Source of the DNA: Nitrobacter vulgaris
GTDB taxonomy: Bacteria > Pseudomonadota > Alphaproteobacteria > Rhizobiales > Xanthobacteraceae
DNA length: 64,000 nt
Direction of reading: 5' to 3'
Assembly: GCF_002028545.1 (NCBI RefSeq)
Contig: NZ_MWPQ01000025.1
Location: forward strand, 62,001 to 126,000
Shown piece by piece: positions 1 through 10,160 of the stretch (the stretch's first letter is position 1; the number at the start of each line of letters is the position of its first letter). The notes below the pieces were generated by a model. That model made no database searches. It was given only the letters and a program-made list of their open reading frames with translations, and was not told the origin of the DNA. Made by a program: the position numbers and the translations under genes.

Positions 1-389
1 AGGTCGCCTCGGGAGGCGAGCTGTCGCGCTTCCTGCTGGCGCTCAAGGTGGTGCTCTCCGACAAGGGCTCGGCACCAACGCTGGTGTTCGACGAGATCGA
101 CACCGGGGTCGGCGGTGCGGTGGCCGACGCAATCGGCGCGCGTCTGGCGCGGCTCGCTGGCAAGGTGCAGGTGATGGCGGTGACGCACGCGCCGCAGGTC
201 GCGGTGCGGGCCGATCAGCATCTGCTCATTTCAAAGGATGCGCTGGATCGCGGCAAGCGCGTCGCCACGCGTGTTGCGACGCTGGCTGAGGATCACCGCC
301 GCGAGGAGATCGCGCGGATGCTCGCCGGTGCGGAGATCACCGCGGAGGCTCGCGCCGCCGCGGACCGGCTGCTGAAAGCGGCGGGGTAA
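1..389 (+). CDS. recN: DNA repair protein RecN, C-terminal part (5' end outside window)
   Basis: This is the C-terminal end of RecN, an SMC-like ATPase that acts early in recombinational repair of double-strand breaks in the cytoplasm. The reading frame is open from the first bases of the window, so the gene starts upstream. Visible are the ABC signature (ASGGELSRF, from about base 6), the Walker B segment (LVFDEIDTGVGG) and the switch region (VMAVTHAPQVA), in the order expected for the RecN head domain. Only about 128 residues are present of a family that is usually about 550 long. The stop lies 6 bp before ligA, so the two are probably cotranscribed; recN-ligA adjacency is common in alphaproteobacteria. 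Identity is secure; the N-terminal head and coiled coil cannot be assessed. Confidence 0.95.
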   Translation, partial: VASGGELSRFLLALKVVLSDKGSAPTLVFDEIDTGVGGAVADAIGARLARLAGKVQVMAVTHAPQVAVRADQHLLISKDALDRGKRVATRVATLAEDHRREEIARMLAGAEITAEARAAADRLLKAAG

Positions 390-2546
<2,157 letters not shown>

Positions 2547-2584
2547 GCGGTTTCCTGAGTGGTGCGTCGAGGACGTGATGGCGC

Positions 2585-3289
2585 TCAAGCTGCTGGCTGG
2601 CCGATCGTCACTGTCAGCGTACCGACGCCGTCGCAGCCGCATTCGACGTGGTCGCCCGGCTGAAGGGGGGAGACGCCGGCTGGCGTGCCGGTCATGATGA
2701 TGTCGCCGGCGTCAAGCGCGACCTGTTGCGAGAGCTGCGCGATGATCTCCGGCACATTCCAGATCATCTGCGCGAGATCGCCGGATTGGGTTTCCTTGCC
2801 ATTGACCGTGAGCCAGATGTGGCCCTTCGACGGATGCCCGATCCTGGCGGCGGGTTGCAGAGCGCTGCAGGGCGCAGCGTGATCGAACGATTTTGCGATC
2901 TCCCAGGGCTGCTTCTTTTCGCGCACAGCGTTTTGCAGGTCGCGCCGGGTGAGGTCGATGCCGACGGCGTAGCCGTAGACGTGATCGAGCGCGGTGTCGG
3001 CGGGAATGCGCAAGCCGCCGCTCTTCATCGCGACGATCAGTTCGACTTCGTGATGCAGATTCTGGGTGAGGGGCGGATAGGGGATAACCGCGCCGTTGGC
3101 GTCGATCATGTCGGCGTGTTTGGCGAAGAAGAACGGCGGCGCGCGCTCGTCGTGGCCCAATTCGCGGATATGGTCGAGATAGTTGCGCCCGACGCACCAG
3201 ACGCGGCGGACCGGAAAAAATCTGTCGTCGCCTGCGACCGCGATGACGGGTTGGGGCGGCTGTGGAATCACGAACGACGATACGCTCAT
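2585..3289 (-). CDS. Fumarylacetoacetate hydrolase family protein
   Basis: A 234-residue FAH-superfamily enzyme. Members hydrolyse or isomerise beta-diketo acids with a divalent metal; this short form resembles fumarylpyruvate hydrolase and acylpyruvase types rather than tyrosine-pathway FAH. The metal-binding region HHEVELIV and the downstream GIDLTRRDLQ segment are present, as is the C-terminal GTPAGV loop. It is a soluble cytoplasmic enzyme. It lies 64 bp downstream of the ABC exporter gene on the same strand and may be read from the same transcript, although no functional link is apparent. No catabolic partner genes are nearby, so the substrate cannot be named. Confidence 0.88.
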   Translation of the reverse strand: MSVSSFVIPQPPQPVIAVAGDDRFFPVRRVWCVGRNYLDHIRELGHDERAPPFFFAKHADMIDANGAVIPYPPLTQNLHHEVELIVAMKSGGLRIPADTALDHVYGYAVGIDLTRRDLQNAVREKKQPWEIAKSFDHAAPCSALQPAARIGHPSKGHIWLTVNGKETQSGDLAQMIWNVPEIIAQLSQQVALDAGDIIMTGTPAGVSPLQPGDHVECGCDGVGTLTVTIGQPAA

Positions 3290-3353
3290 GCGAACTCTCC
3301 GCTCTGCCTGCGCTGGCGCGACGAGATCGTCATTGCGGACAATCGCAATGAGC

Positions 3354-5162
3354 TTACGCTGACGCGCTCAAGGGGGCCAGCGTCAGCGGCGCTGTCTCAC
3401 GATGCTGCAGGCGGAAGAACGAAGCATAGCGTCCGCCGCTCCGCAGCAGGTCGTCGTGGCGCCCGCGCTCGACGATCTCGCCGTTCTCGACCACAAGAAT
3501 GGCGTCGGCATGCATGATGGTATGCAGGCGGTGCGCGATCACGATCGTGGTCCGATTGCGGCACAGGTGCTCGATCGCTTCCTGCACCTGCTTTTCGGAT
3601 TCCGAATCGAGTGCGGCGGTGGCCTCGTCCAGCAGGATGATCGGCGCGTCCTTGATGAGTGCGCGCGCCACGGCGATGCGTTGGCGTTGCCCGCCGGAGA
3701 GCTGGGTGCCGTGCTCGCCCACAGGGGTATTGTAGCCGAGCGGAAAGCTCATAATGAAGTCGTGAGCGCAGGCGGCTTTCGCCGCCGCGACGATCTCGTT
3801 CTCGCTGGCGCCGGGGCGGCCGAACGCGATGTTCTCGCGGATGGTGGCGCGGAACAGGTAAACGTCCTGGCCGACATAGGCAGTCTGCTGGCGTAGCGAT
3901 GTGCGCGATACGCCGGAGATGACCTGCCCATCGATCAGGATGTCGCCGTCGGTGGCTTCATACAGGCGCAGCAGGAGCGCCAGCACGGTGGATTTTCCGC
4001 CACCCGATGGGCCGACCAGCGCCGTCATCTTGCCCGGCTCGGCGACAAAGCTCATGCGCTTGAGCACGGGCTCGTCGGCGCGATAGGCGAACGTGACATC
4101 CTGCAACTCGACGCGCGCGTCGGTCAATTGCAGAGCGGGCTTGTCACTGTCGTCCGGCTCGCTGGCGGGGCTGTCCACGATTTCAATCAGCTTGCGCGCG
4201 CCGATCAGGCTGCTGTTGAGTTCGATGTTGAGACGGGCCAGCCGCTTGGCTGGCTCATAGGCCAAGAGAAAGGCTGCGAGGAACGAAAAGAACTGGCCCG
4301 GCGTCGCGCCCATGGCGACAACGCGATAGCCGCCATACATCAGCGCGCCCGCGATGGCGAAACCGCCAAGCGTTTCCATCAGCGGGCTGGCGCGGTTCGA
4401 AACCCGCGCCATCTTGTTGTTGGTTTGCTCCACCGCGGCGATGCTGGCGTCGATCCGCTCGCGCATGGTCTGTTCGAGCGTGAACGCCTTGACGGTCCGA
4501 ATACCTTGCAGCGACTCCTGCATCGTCTCCATGATGTCGGCGGTGCCATGGAACTGCATGTGCGCCAGTCCCTTGATGCGCTTGACCAGCTTGCGCAGCA
4601 CGATCATCGCGGGCGGCGCCACCAGCGCGCCAAGCAGCGACATATACGGATCCTGCATCACCATCACGACGACGAGCGCGATCAACGACAAAAGATCGCG
4701 ACCCACGGCGTTGATCAGCAGGTTGAGCACCTGGGTGACCGATGTCGCGCCGGCCGTGAGCCGCGCGAGAAACTCCGATGAATGTCGCTGCGAGAAATAG
4801 CCGATGCTCTCGCTCATCAGCTTCGCAAACAAGCGGCGCTGATTATTGGCGAGAATGGCGTTGCTGATCCGGGACAGGATTACGGAATGACCGTAGGTCG
4901 CCGCACCCTTGACCACGAAGATGACGAGCACCACAATCGACAGCATGAAAATGCCGTGGACGTTGCGGTCCACATAAGCCTGATTGATGACTTCGCCGAG
5001 CAGGTAGGCCGAGGTCGCCGTCGCCGCCGCGGAGACGGCCATCAGCGCAAATGCGGCGAGGTAGCGCCGCCAATAGGCCATGCCCTGTTCCGTGATCAGG
5101 CGGCGGATGAGGACGGCCGCGCCATAGGGATCGTCGGTAATTTTCTTCGGCGGTTCGGTCAT
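3354..5162 (-). CDS. ABC exporter, fused membrane and ATPase domains (MsbA-like)
   Basis: A 602-residue half-transporter: six predicted membrane helices in the first about 330 residues, then a nucleotide-binding domain. The ATPase has Walker A (GPSGGGKST, about residues 384-392), the LSGGQRQR signature, Walker B followed by DEATAALD, and the H-loop IAHRLHT. Architecture and length fit the MsbA / lipid A exporter and multidrug type-1 exporter group. I chose the ATG at 5162 (MTEPPKK) because upstream codons extend into low-quality sequence and family members begin near here. The setting among lipopolysaccharide genes makes lipid or glycan export plausible, but the substrate is not shown by the sequence. 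Confidence 0.9.
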   Translation of the reverse strand: MTEPPKKITDDPYGAAVLIRRLITEQGMAYWRRYLAAFALMAVSAAATATSAYLLGEVINQAYVDRNVHGIFMLSIVVLVIFVVKGAATYGHSVILSRISNAILANNQRRLFAKLMSESIGYFSQRHSSEFLARLTAGATSVTQVLNLLINAVGRDLLSLIALVVVMVMQDPYMSLLGALVAPPAMIVLRKLVKRIKGLAHMQFHGTADIMETMQESLQGIRTVKAFTLEQTMRERIDASIAAVEQTNNKMARVSNRASPLMETLGGFAIAGALMYGGYRVVAMGATPGQFFSFLAAFLLAYEPAKRLARLNIELNSSLIGARKLIEIVDSPASEPDDSDKPALQLTDARVELQDVTFAYRADEPVLKRMSFVAEPGKMTALVGPSGGGKSTVLALLLRLYEATDGDILIDGQVISGVSRTSLRQQTAYVGQDVYLFRATIRENIAFGRPGASENEIVAAAKAACAHDFIMSFPLGYNTPVGEHGTQLSGGQRQRIAVARALIKDAPIILLDEATAALDSESEKQVQEAIEHLCRNRTTIVIAHRLHTIMHADAILVVENGEIVERGRHDDLLRSGGRYASFFRLQHRETAPLTLAPLSASA

Positions 5163-5282
5163 CGCGTTCCGTTGACGCCGTGAATCGGCGGTTGCCCGCG
5201 CGTCAGGGATATTGCGAAAGCTCCGACTCAATGCCCGCAATAGCAGCCTTTTTCAAGCGAAAACCGGGTTTCGCCCGGTTTG

Positions 5283-6293
5283 TCAGGCTGATGCCGCGAG
5301 CGCCTCCGAGACTTGTCGGCCCGCCAGCTTTTCTTCCCACGCCAGCGCGTGCGCGGCGATGGTCGCGAGGTCGTCGTATTGCGGCGTCCAGTCGAGCGCC
5401 GCGCGAATCCGGCTCGTGTCGGCGATCATGGTCATGATATCGCCGGGGCGGCGGTCGGAATAGTGAACCGCGAAATTGCGGCCGCAGACCCGGCGGACCG
5501 CTTCGATCGTTTCCAGAACGGAATAGCCGCGTCCATATCCGCAATTCAGCGTGGTCGAGCATCCGCCGTTTTGCAGATAAGTCAGCGCGGCCCGATGCGC
5601 TTGCGCCAGATCGCTGACATGAATGAAGTCGCGAATGCAGCTTCCATCCGGCGTCGGATAGTCGGTGCCGAACACGTCGATCTTGGCGCGCTGCCCGGTC
5701 GCGGCTTCGACTGCGATTTTCAGCAGGTGCGTGGCGCCCGCGGTCGAGAGGCCGATACGCGCTTGTGGGTCTGCGCCCGCGACATTGAAGTAGCGCAGCA
5801 CCACGTAGTTCATGCCATGTGCGGTCGCGACGTCGTGCAGCATGATCTCCGTCATCAGCTTCGACGATCCGTAAGGAGAGAGCGGCCGGGTCGGCGCCTC
5901 TTCCGGGACCGGCATCCGGTCGGGATTGCCGTAGACTGCGGCGGTCGACGAAAAGATGAAGCGGTTGACCCCGCATCTGACGGCGGCGTTCAGAAGGCTG
6001 CGAGTCGTCATCGTGTTGTTACGATAGTAGGCGAGCGGATCGCGCATCGACTCGGGCACCACCACGGAACCCGCAAAGTGAATGATGCTTTCGATGCCGT
6101 TCTGGGCGATGACGTTCTCGACAAGATTTTCGTCTCCGGCGTCGCCGATAAACAGCGGTACGCCCTCGGGGAGCGCCGACGAGAATCCGGTGGACAGGTT
6201 GTCGATCACGACGACGTTCTCGCCGGCCTCAGCCAGCGCGAGCACCATATGACTGCCGATGTAGCCGGCTCCACCGGTGACAAGCACGGTCAT
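5283..6293 (-). CDS. galE: UDP-glucose 4-epimerase GalE
   Basis: GalE interconverts UDP-glucose and UDP-galactose (or the N-acetyl forms) with tightly bound NAD+. The protein of about 336 residues is typical in length. It opens with the Rossmann motif TGGAGYIGS at residues 6-14 and has the catalytic YGSSK (Tyr141, Lys145). The family phrase VLRYFNVAGADP is also present. The start is the ATG at 6293; an upstream in-frame ATG would add 19 unconserved residues. The gene is divergent from waaC with about 186 bp between starts, so this gap probably holds both promoters. The product would feed lipopolysaccharide or exopolysaccharide assembly, in keeping with its neighbours. Confidence 0.95.
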   Translation of the reverse strand: MTVLVTGGAGYIGSHMVLALAEAGENVVVIDNLSTGFSSALPEGVPLFIGDAGDENLVENVIAQNGIESIIHFAGSVVVPESMRDPLAYYRNNTMTTRSLLNAAVRCGVNRFIFSSTAAVYGNPDRMPVPEEAPTRPLSPYGSSKLMTEIMLHDVATAHGMNYVVLRYFNVAGADPQARIGLSTAGATHLLKIAVEAATGQRAKIDVFGTDYPTPDGSCIRDFIHVSDLAQAHRAALTYLQNGGCSTTLNCGYGRGYSVLETIEAVRRVCGRNFAVHYSDRRPGDIMTMIADTSRIRAALDWTPQYDDLATIAAHALAWEEKLAGRQVSEALAASA

Positions 6294-6479
6294 ATCTGCT
6301 CCTTTGTACCAAAGTGTGCGGCGGGTCCCGCGGTCGCCGAAGTGTCCCACAAAAGAATGGAATTGCCGTATAGCATGACCGTGAACGACCAGATTTCGTC
6401 CGTCTGATCTCGGGATTCGACATTATGGTTGCCAAACTGTAACGGGAACCGGTCTTTCTTTGAGCAGCTGCGGCCGTCG

Positions 6480-7424
6480 ATGACCGACATTCTCATCATC
6501 AAGACATCCTCGCTCGGCGACGTCGTGCATCAGATGCCGGCGATCGTCGATGCCGTGCATGCATGTCCGCAGTTGCGGGTGACGTGGCTGGTCGAGGAAT
6601 CGTTCGCGCCGTTGGTGCGGCTGCACCCGTCGGTCGCCGACATCATTCCTGTCGCGACGCGACGCTGGCGTTCGCAACTTGGTGCTGGCGTCACATGGCG
6701 CGAGATCGCCAAGTTCCGGGCGAGGCTTCGCGAACGATCGTTCGACAAGGTGATCGATACTCAGGGCCTGATCCGCTCGGCGATCATGGCGCGCGTCGCG
6801 CGCGGCGAGCGCCACGGCTATGACGGTCGCAGCATCCGCGAACCGTTAGCCGCGCGATTCTACGACGTTAGGCACACGGTAGGGCGCGATCTCCACGCCG
6901 TGACGCGCAACCGGATCCTGACCGCTCTGTCGCTCGGATATCAGCCGCCCCACGACGTTGACTACGGTCTGCGCCCGTTCATGCGGACAGGTGGTCAGCC
7001 CTATGCAGTCTTGCTTCACGGTACCTCCCGGCTCTCGAAAACGTGGCGTGCGGAGGACTGGATCGAAACCGGCCGCTGGCTGAGTGCGAACGGATTGCAG
7101 ACCGTGCTTCCGTGGGGCACCGAGGCCGAACGTCTGTTATCCGAGCGGCTGTCGGGAGACATCGCGGGCAGTCGTGTCCAGCCGCGCCAGAGCCTCGATC
7201 TGACCGCGCAGGTGATCGGCAATGCGGCGTTGGTGATCGGCGTCGATACCGGCCTTATGCATCTTGCCGCTGCGTATCGCGTTCCGCTCGTCGGCATCTA
7301 TGTCAGCACCGATCCCGGCCTGACCGGGCCTGTCGGCAGTGGCCGCATGGCGGTTCTAGGCGGCAAGAACGGTCCGCCTTCCGCGGGGCAGGTGATCGAT
7401 GCCGCGGAGCGATTGCTTGCTTAG
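6480..7424 (+). CDS. waaC: Lipopolysaccharide heptosyltransferase I (WaaC)
   Basis: A family-9 glycosyltransferase that adds the first L,D-heptose to Kdo on lipid A at the inner face of the inner membrane. The protein (314 residues) starts MTDILIIKTSSLGDVVHQMPA-like, the diagnostic N terminus of WaaC, and has the C-terminal donor-binding segment with GVDTGLMHLAAA. The ATG at 6480 is chosen over an in-frame ATG 51 bp upstream because family homology begins exactly there. The stop overlaps the stop of the convergent gmhB by 4 bp. All other ADP-heptose genes follow within 6 kb, which supports the assignment. Confidence 0.92.
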   Translation: MTDILIIKTSSLGDVVHQMPAIVDAVHACPQLRVTWLVEESFAPLVRLHPSVADIIPVATRRWRSQLGAGVTWREIAKFRARLRERSFDKVIDTQGLIRSAIMARVARGERHGYDGRSIREPLAARFYDVRHTVGRDLHAVTRNRILTALSLGYQPPHDVDYGLRPFMRTGGQPYAVLLHGTSRLSKTWRAEDWIETGRWLSANGLQTVLPWGTEAERLLSERLSGDIAGSRVQPRQSLDLTAQVIGNAALVIGVDTGLMHLAAAYRVPLVGIYVSTDPGLTGPVGSGRMAVLGGKNGPPSAGQVIDAAERLLA

Positions 7425-7975
7425 GCACGTGGCGTGATTGCACTGGATATCTCTGCAAGCACCCGCGCGACGAATGCGTCGAGGTCGCCGCCGCTAAACA
7501 GGAAGCCCGGAATTCCTGCACCGGCAGCGGCTTCGATATCGCTTTTGCGGTCGCCGATGGCAAAGCTGCCGTGCTGCCGCACCGGCCAATGCTGCATAAG
7601 GTCGAGGATCATGCCGGGCTTCGGTTTGCGCCAGGGATGATCTTCCAGATATCCGGCGACGCTGCCGTCGGGGTAGTGCGGGCAATACCTGAAGTCGTCG
7701 ATCCGCGCGCCCTGAGACGCTAGATGGGACTGCATCCACAGGTGCAGATTACGAACATCATCCTCGCTGAAAAAGCCGCGCGCGACACCGGATTGATTGG
7801 TGAAGATGAAAACGAAATAGCCGGCCTCGTTTAGCCGCTGGATTGCCCTGGCGACGCCGGGCATCCAACGAATGCGATCGCGCGTACCCATATAGCTGTC
7901 GTCATGATTGATGACGCCATCACGGTCCAGGAAGGCGGCGGGTTTGCCGGCCTGAGCGATCTCCGCTCCGCTCAC
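7421..7975 (-). CDS. gmhB: D-glycero-D-manno-heptose 1,7-bisphosphate 7-phosphatase (GmhB)
   Basis: A HAD-superfamily phosphatase, 184 residues, that removes the 7-phosphate of heptose bisphosphate between the two HldE reactions. Visible motifs are FLDRDGVIN (nucleophile Asp and acid/base Asp), FTNQSG, and the conserved KPKPGM / GDRKSDIEAA loops. The zinc loop is unusual: the first half (CPHYP) is kept, but the second Cys-x-Cys pair, just before RKPKPG in enteric GmhB, reads DHPWRKP here. The gene overlaps gmhA by 4 bp, so the two are translationally coupled. A related histidinol-phosphatase function is possible for the superfamily but unlikely in this setting. Confidence 0.9.
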   Translation of the reverse strand: MSGAEIAQAGKPAAFLDRDGVINHDDSYMGTRDRIRWMPGVARAIQRLNEAGYFVFIFTNQSGVARGFFSEDDVRNLHLWMQSHLASQGARIDDFRYCPHYPDGSVAGYLEDHPWRKPKPGMILDLMQHWPVRQHGSFAIGDRKSDIEAAAGAGIPGFLFSGGDLDAFVARVLAEISSAITPRA

Positions 7976-8565
7976 TTGCGGCCCGCTCCGTCCACCAGGG
8001 CGTGCTCCACGTTATCGCAGATCGCGTGAGCCGCGGTCATGTGGATCTGCTGGATCACCGGGGTGTCGTCGCTCGGCGCAACGAGAAGGCGGTCGCAGAT
8101 CTCGTGCAGGCTTTGCCCTTTGAGGCCGGTAAAACCGACGGTGACAAGTCCGAGTCGTCGCGCGGCGGATAGGGCAGCGAGGATGTTTGGGGACCGTCCC
8201 GAGGTGGACAGCGCCAGCAGCACGTCGCCAGGTCGGCCCAGACTCTCGATCTGCCGGGCGAAAATCTGCTCGAAGCCGTAGTCGTTGGAGATAGCGGTGA
8301 GAGCGGACGTATCGGTCGTCAGGGCAATGGCGGCGTAGCCGGGCCGTTCTTTCCTGTAACGCCCGACGATTTCCGAGGCGATGTGTTGGGCGTCGGCGGC
8401 GCTTCCGCCGTTTCCGATCAGAAGCACTTTATTTCCGGAACGGAGCGCGTCGATGATCGTGACAGCAATGTCGCTTACGACTGCGAGCAGCGCCGTGTCA
8501 TTGGCTGCGCGCTGGAGGGCCGTCAGCGATTGCTGAAAATGGGTTGCGATCGGGTTCTGGCTCAA
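7972..8565 (-). CDS. gmhA: Sedoheptulose 7-phosphate isomerase (GmhA)
   Basis: GmhA converts sedoheptulose 7-phosphate to D-glycero-D-manno-heptose 7-phosphate, the first step of ADP-heptose synthesis. The 197-residue protein is a single SIS domain of family length. It shows the GNGGSAADAQH phosphate-binding segment, ALTTDTSALTAISND and the LSTSGRSPN loop, all characteristic of GmhA. It is the first gene of the gmhA-gmhB pair on this strand, with a 4-bp overlap. Upstream, a 177-bp gap carries a composite palindromic repeat and separates it from waaF. Confidence 0.95.
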   Translation of the reverse strand: MSQNPIATHFQQSLTALQRAANDTALLAVVSDIAVTIIDALRSGNKVLLIGNGGSAADAQHIASEIVGRYRKERPGYAAIALTTDTSALTAISNDYGFEQIFARQIESLGRPGDVLLALSTSGRSPNILAALSAARRLGLVTVGFTGLKGQSLHEICDRLLVAPSDDTPVIQQIHMTAAHAICDNVEHALVDGAGRK

Positions 8566-8592
8566 GACGCACCTTTGTCACCGTGATGGCCA

Positions 8593-8692
8593 GAGCATTT
8601 TCGCTTCTGATTGAATCAGAAGCGAAGCTCTAGATTGTTATTTTAACGCGTTTTCTTCACGCAAACCGGTATCCACTTCGCTCGAAAACGCT
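8593..8692 (-). repeat. Composite intergenic palindromic element, family A, copy 1
   Basis: About 100 bp in the gap between waaF and gmhA. One part is a core of about 45 bp bounded by GCGTTTTC / GAAAACGC with a central ACCGGT. The other is a nearly perfect 27-bp palindrome at 8600-8626 (13-bp arms around one base). A spacer containing AACAATCTAGA joins them. Related copies occur at 46855, 58431, 61002 and 63142. The minus orientation is assigned by comparison with the other copies. Confidence 0.8.
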
Positions 8693-8742
8693 ATAGCAGT
8701 GGTAATGAGCGCGTCATACTCACGCAAGCATGGCGTGTCGCA

Positions 8743-9813
8743 TCAACGTGCGTCGTGCGCGCCGGCCTCCGCAAGCACCCGTTCCGCGATCGCGATTACC
8801 TCTGCTGCGGGGATATCGCGCATGCAACGATGATCATTCCTGGTGCAGACCGGACGATGGCATGGTTGGCACGGGAGAGGCGTTTTCGCCTGAATCGTCG
8901 CGGCGAGCCCGTTCAAGGGCGCCCAGTGATAGGGGCTGGTCGGCCCGAAAATTCCCAGTGTCGGCGTTCCGATCGCAGCCGCGACGTGTAGCAGACCGGA
9001 GTCGTTCGATATTGCAATGGTGGCCCCCGCCATCGCCAGAATGCCATTTCGCAGGTCGTGACCCGTGAGATCCCGGACCCGCGGGCCCCCGGTTGCTGCG
9101 ATTTCGGTCGCCATCGCTTTTTCATTGGGGCCGCCGATCACCCAAAGGTCGATTCCGCGCTCGGCCAGCATTCGGGCGGCCTCGGCGTAGGAGGTCCAGC
9201 GCTTACTGGAGCCGACCGCCCCGGGTGCCAGCGCCACCGCCGGTCCCGCGCCCAATCCCTGCGCCTGCCGCCAGCGGGTGACGTCTTCGGTGGATATCCG
9301 AAGCTGCGGCGCCGGCCATTCAGGTGGCCGGGCTGCCCCGGCCGGAAGCGCCAGGGACGCCTTCCTGTCGATCATGCGGGGCAGGGCTCTTTCACCCCAC
9401 CGCCAGCGGTTAAGTAGTCCGAAACGCGCTTCGCCGACAAAACCCACCCGTTCCGGGATGCCGGCCAGCGCGGGCGCGATCGCCGATTTCCAGGTGCGCG
9501 GCATGACGAAGGCCGTTCCATACCCGCGCGCGCGCAATTGCCGGGCGAGACTCCACTGTTGCGTCGGTGCCAGCCGGCTGCGGGGCAGGTCCCAGACCAC
9601 GCCAGCGCGCACTCCGGGCATATAATCGACCAGCGGCGCGCAGAGCGTTGTCACCAGCATATCCACCGGTCGATTCGGCCAGCGCTGTTTGAGCACCCGC
9701 ACCACCGTGTGGCCGCGCACGAAGTCGCCGATCCACATGTAGGGAACGATCAGAATGGGTCGGGTATCGTCCGGGTCGGCCATTTCCGGCCCATATGGTG
9801 AATCTGTTTTCAT
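8743..9813 (-). CDS. waaF: Lipopolysaccharide heptosyltransferase II (WaaF)
   Basis: A family-9 glycosyltransferase of 356 residues expected to add the second heptose of the lipopolysaccharide inner core. The order of motifs fits WaaF: N-terminal YMWIGDFV segment (the family's start of the acceptor domain), then VALAPGAVGSSKRW and the donor-site stretch ISNDSGLLHVAAA followed by GIFGPTSPYHWAPL. The C terminus has the Cys-rich CQPC..CTR..HRC pattern common in WaaF. Either ATG at 9813 or ATG at 9783 could be the start; neither has a strong ribosome-binding site, and conservation begins just after the second. It is upstream of gmhA on the same strand. Confidence 0.92.
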   Translation of the reverse strand: MKTDSPYGPEMADPDDTRPILIVPYMWIGDFVRGHTVVRVLKQRWPNRPVDMLVTTLCAPLVDYMPGVRAGVVWDLPRSRLAPTQQWSLARQLRARGYGTAFVMPRTWKSAIAPALAGIPERVGFVGEARFGLLNRWRWGERALPRMIDRKASLALPAGAARPPEWPAPQLRISTEDVTRWRQAQGLGAGPAVALAPGAVGSSKRWTSYAEAARMLAERGIDLWVIGGPNEKAMATEIAATGGPRVRDLTGHDLRNGILAMAGATIAISNDSGLLHVAAAIGTPTLGIFGPTSPYHWAPLNGLAATIQAKTPLPCQPCHRPVCTRNDHRCMRDIPAAEVIAIAERVLAEAGAHDAR

Positions 9814-9963
9814 ATCTTAATCGATGCGCAATCCAGGATCGATGTTCGGTCCTCGGTATCCGCTCCGACCCGTGAGGTAAAGTTATCTCGCGCGCTGTTT
9901 TTCACGGCCGATCGTCACACGGCAGGCCCACCTAAGTTGCCTCGCGGGCTAGAGTGGGGCAAA

Positions 9964-10042
9964 CCAGTGGGGTGAATTTGACATTCGCCACCCACTTTGC
10001 CGCAAACCCGGCAAGGGAATGTCAAATTCAAAACTCCACTGG
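9964..10042. repeat. Imperfect inverted repeat 1 upstream of hldD
   Basis: Outer arms at 9964-9986 and 10017-10042 both contain CCAGTGG / CCACTGG and GAATTTGACATTC / GAATGTCAAATTC. A smaller inner stem (TTTGCCG / CGGCAAG) is at about 9996-10015. Folded, this is a long bulged hairpin. It shares the outline AGTGG...ACATT with repeat 2, which follows after 16 bp. Confidence 0.75.
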
Positions 10043-10058
10043 AAAACCTTATGGTTGC

Positions 10059-10132
10059 TAGTGGGCTCTTGATTCTAACATTTGCAAAGAACGCCTGCCG
10101 CGCCGGGATGCAAATGTTAGAACGGACCACTA
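10059..10132. repeat. Imperfect inverted repeat 2 upstream of hldD
   Basis: Outer arms TAGTGG (10059-10064) and CCACTA (10127-10132) and inner arms TTCTAACATTTGCA (10073-10086) and TGCAAATGTTAGAA (10109-10122) form a long stem with a 22-nt loop. The 3' arm ends 28 bp before the hldD start, so the hairpin would lie in or next to the hldD leader. Confidence 0.75.
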
Positions 10133-10160
10133 AGAGTCGCACATCCATGACGGGGACATC

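Larger units (their letters stand above)
9814..10160. other. Intergenic region waaF-hldD (347 bp), divergent promoters and two inverted repeats
   Basis: No gene is seen. The region separates the divergent waaF and hldD. Its right two thirds are filled by two adjacent imperfect inverted repeats, described separately. The 150 bp nearest waaF show no recognisable motif. Promoters for both genes must lie here, but I cannot place -35/-10 boxes with confidence. Confidence 0.6.

Noticed and set aside
5313-6407. 364-codon open frame on the plus strand
   Set aside because: Antisense to galE, no family resemblance, no ribosome-binding site.
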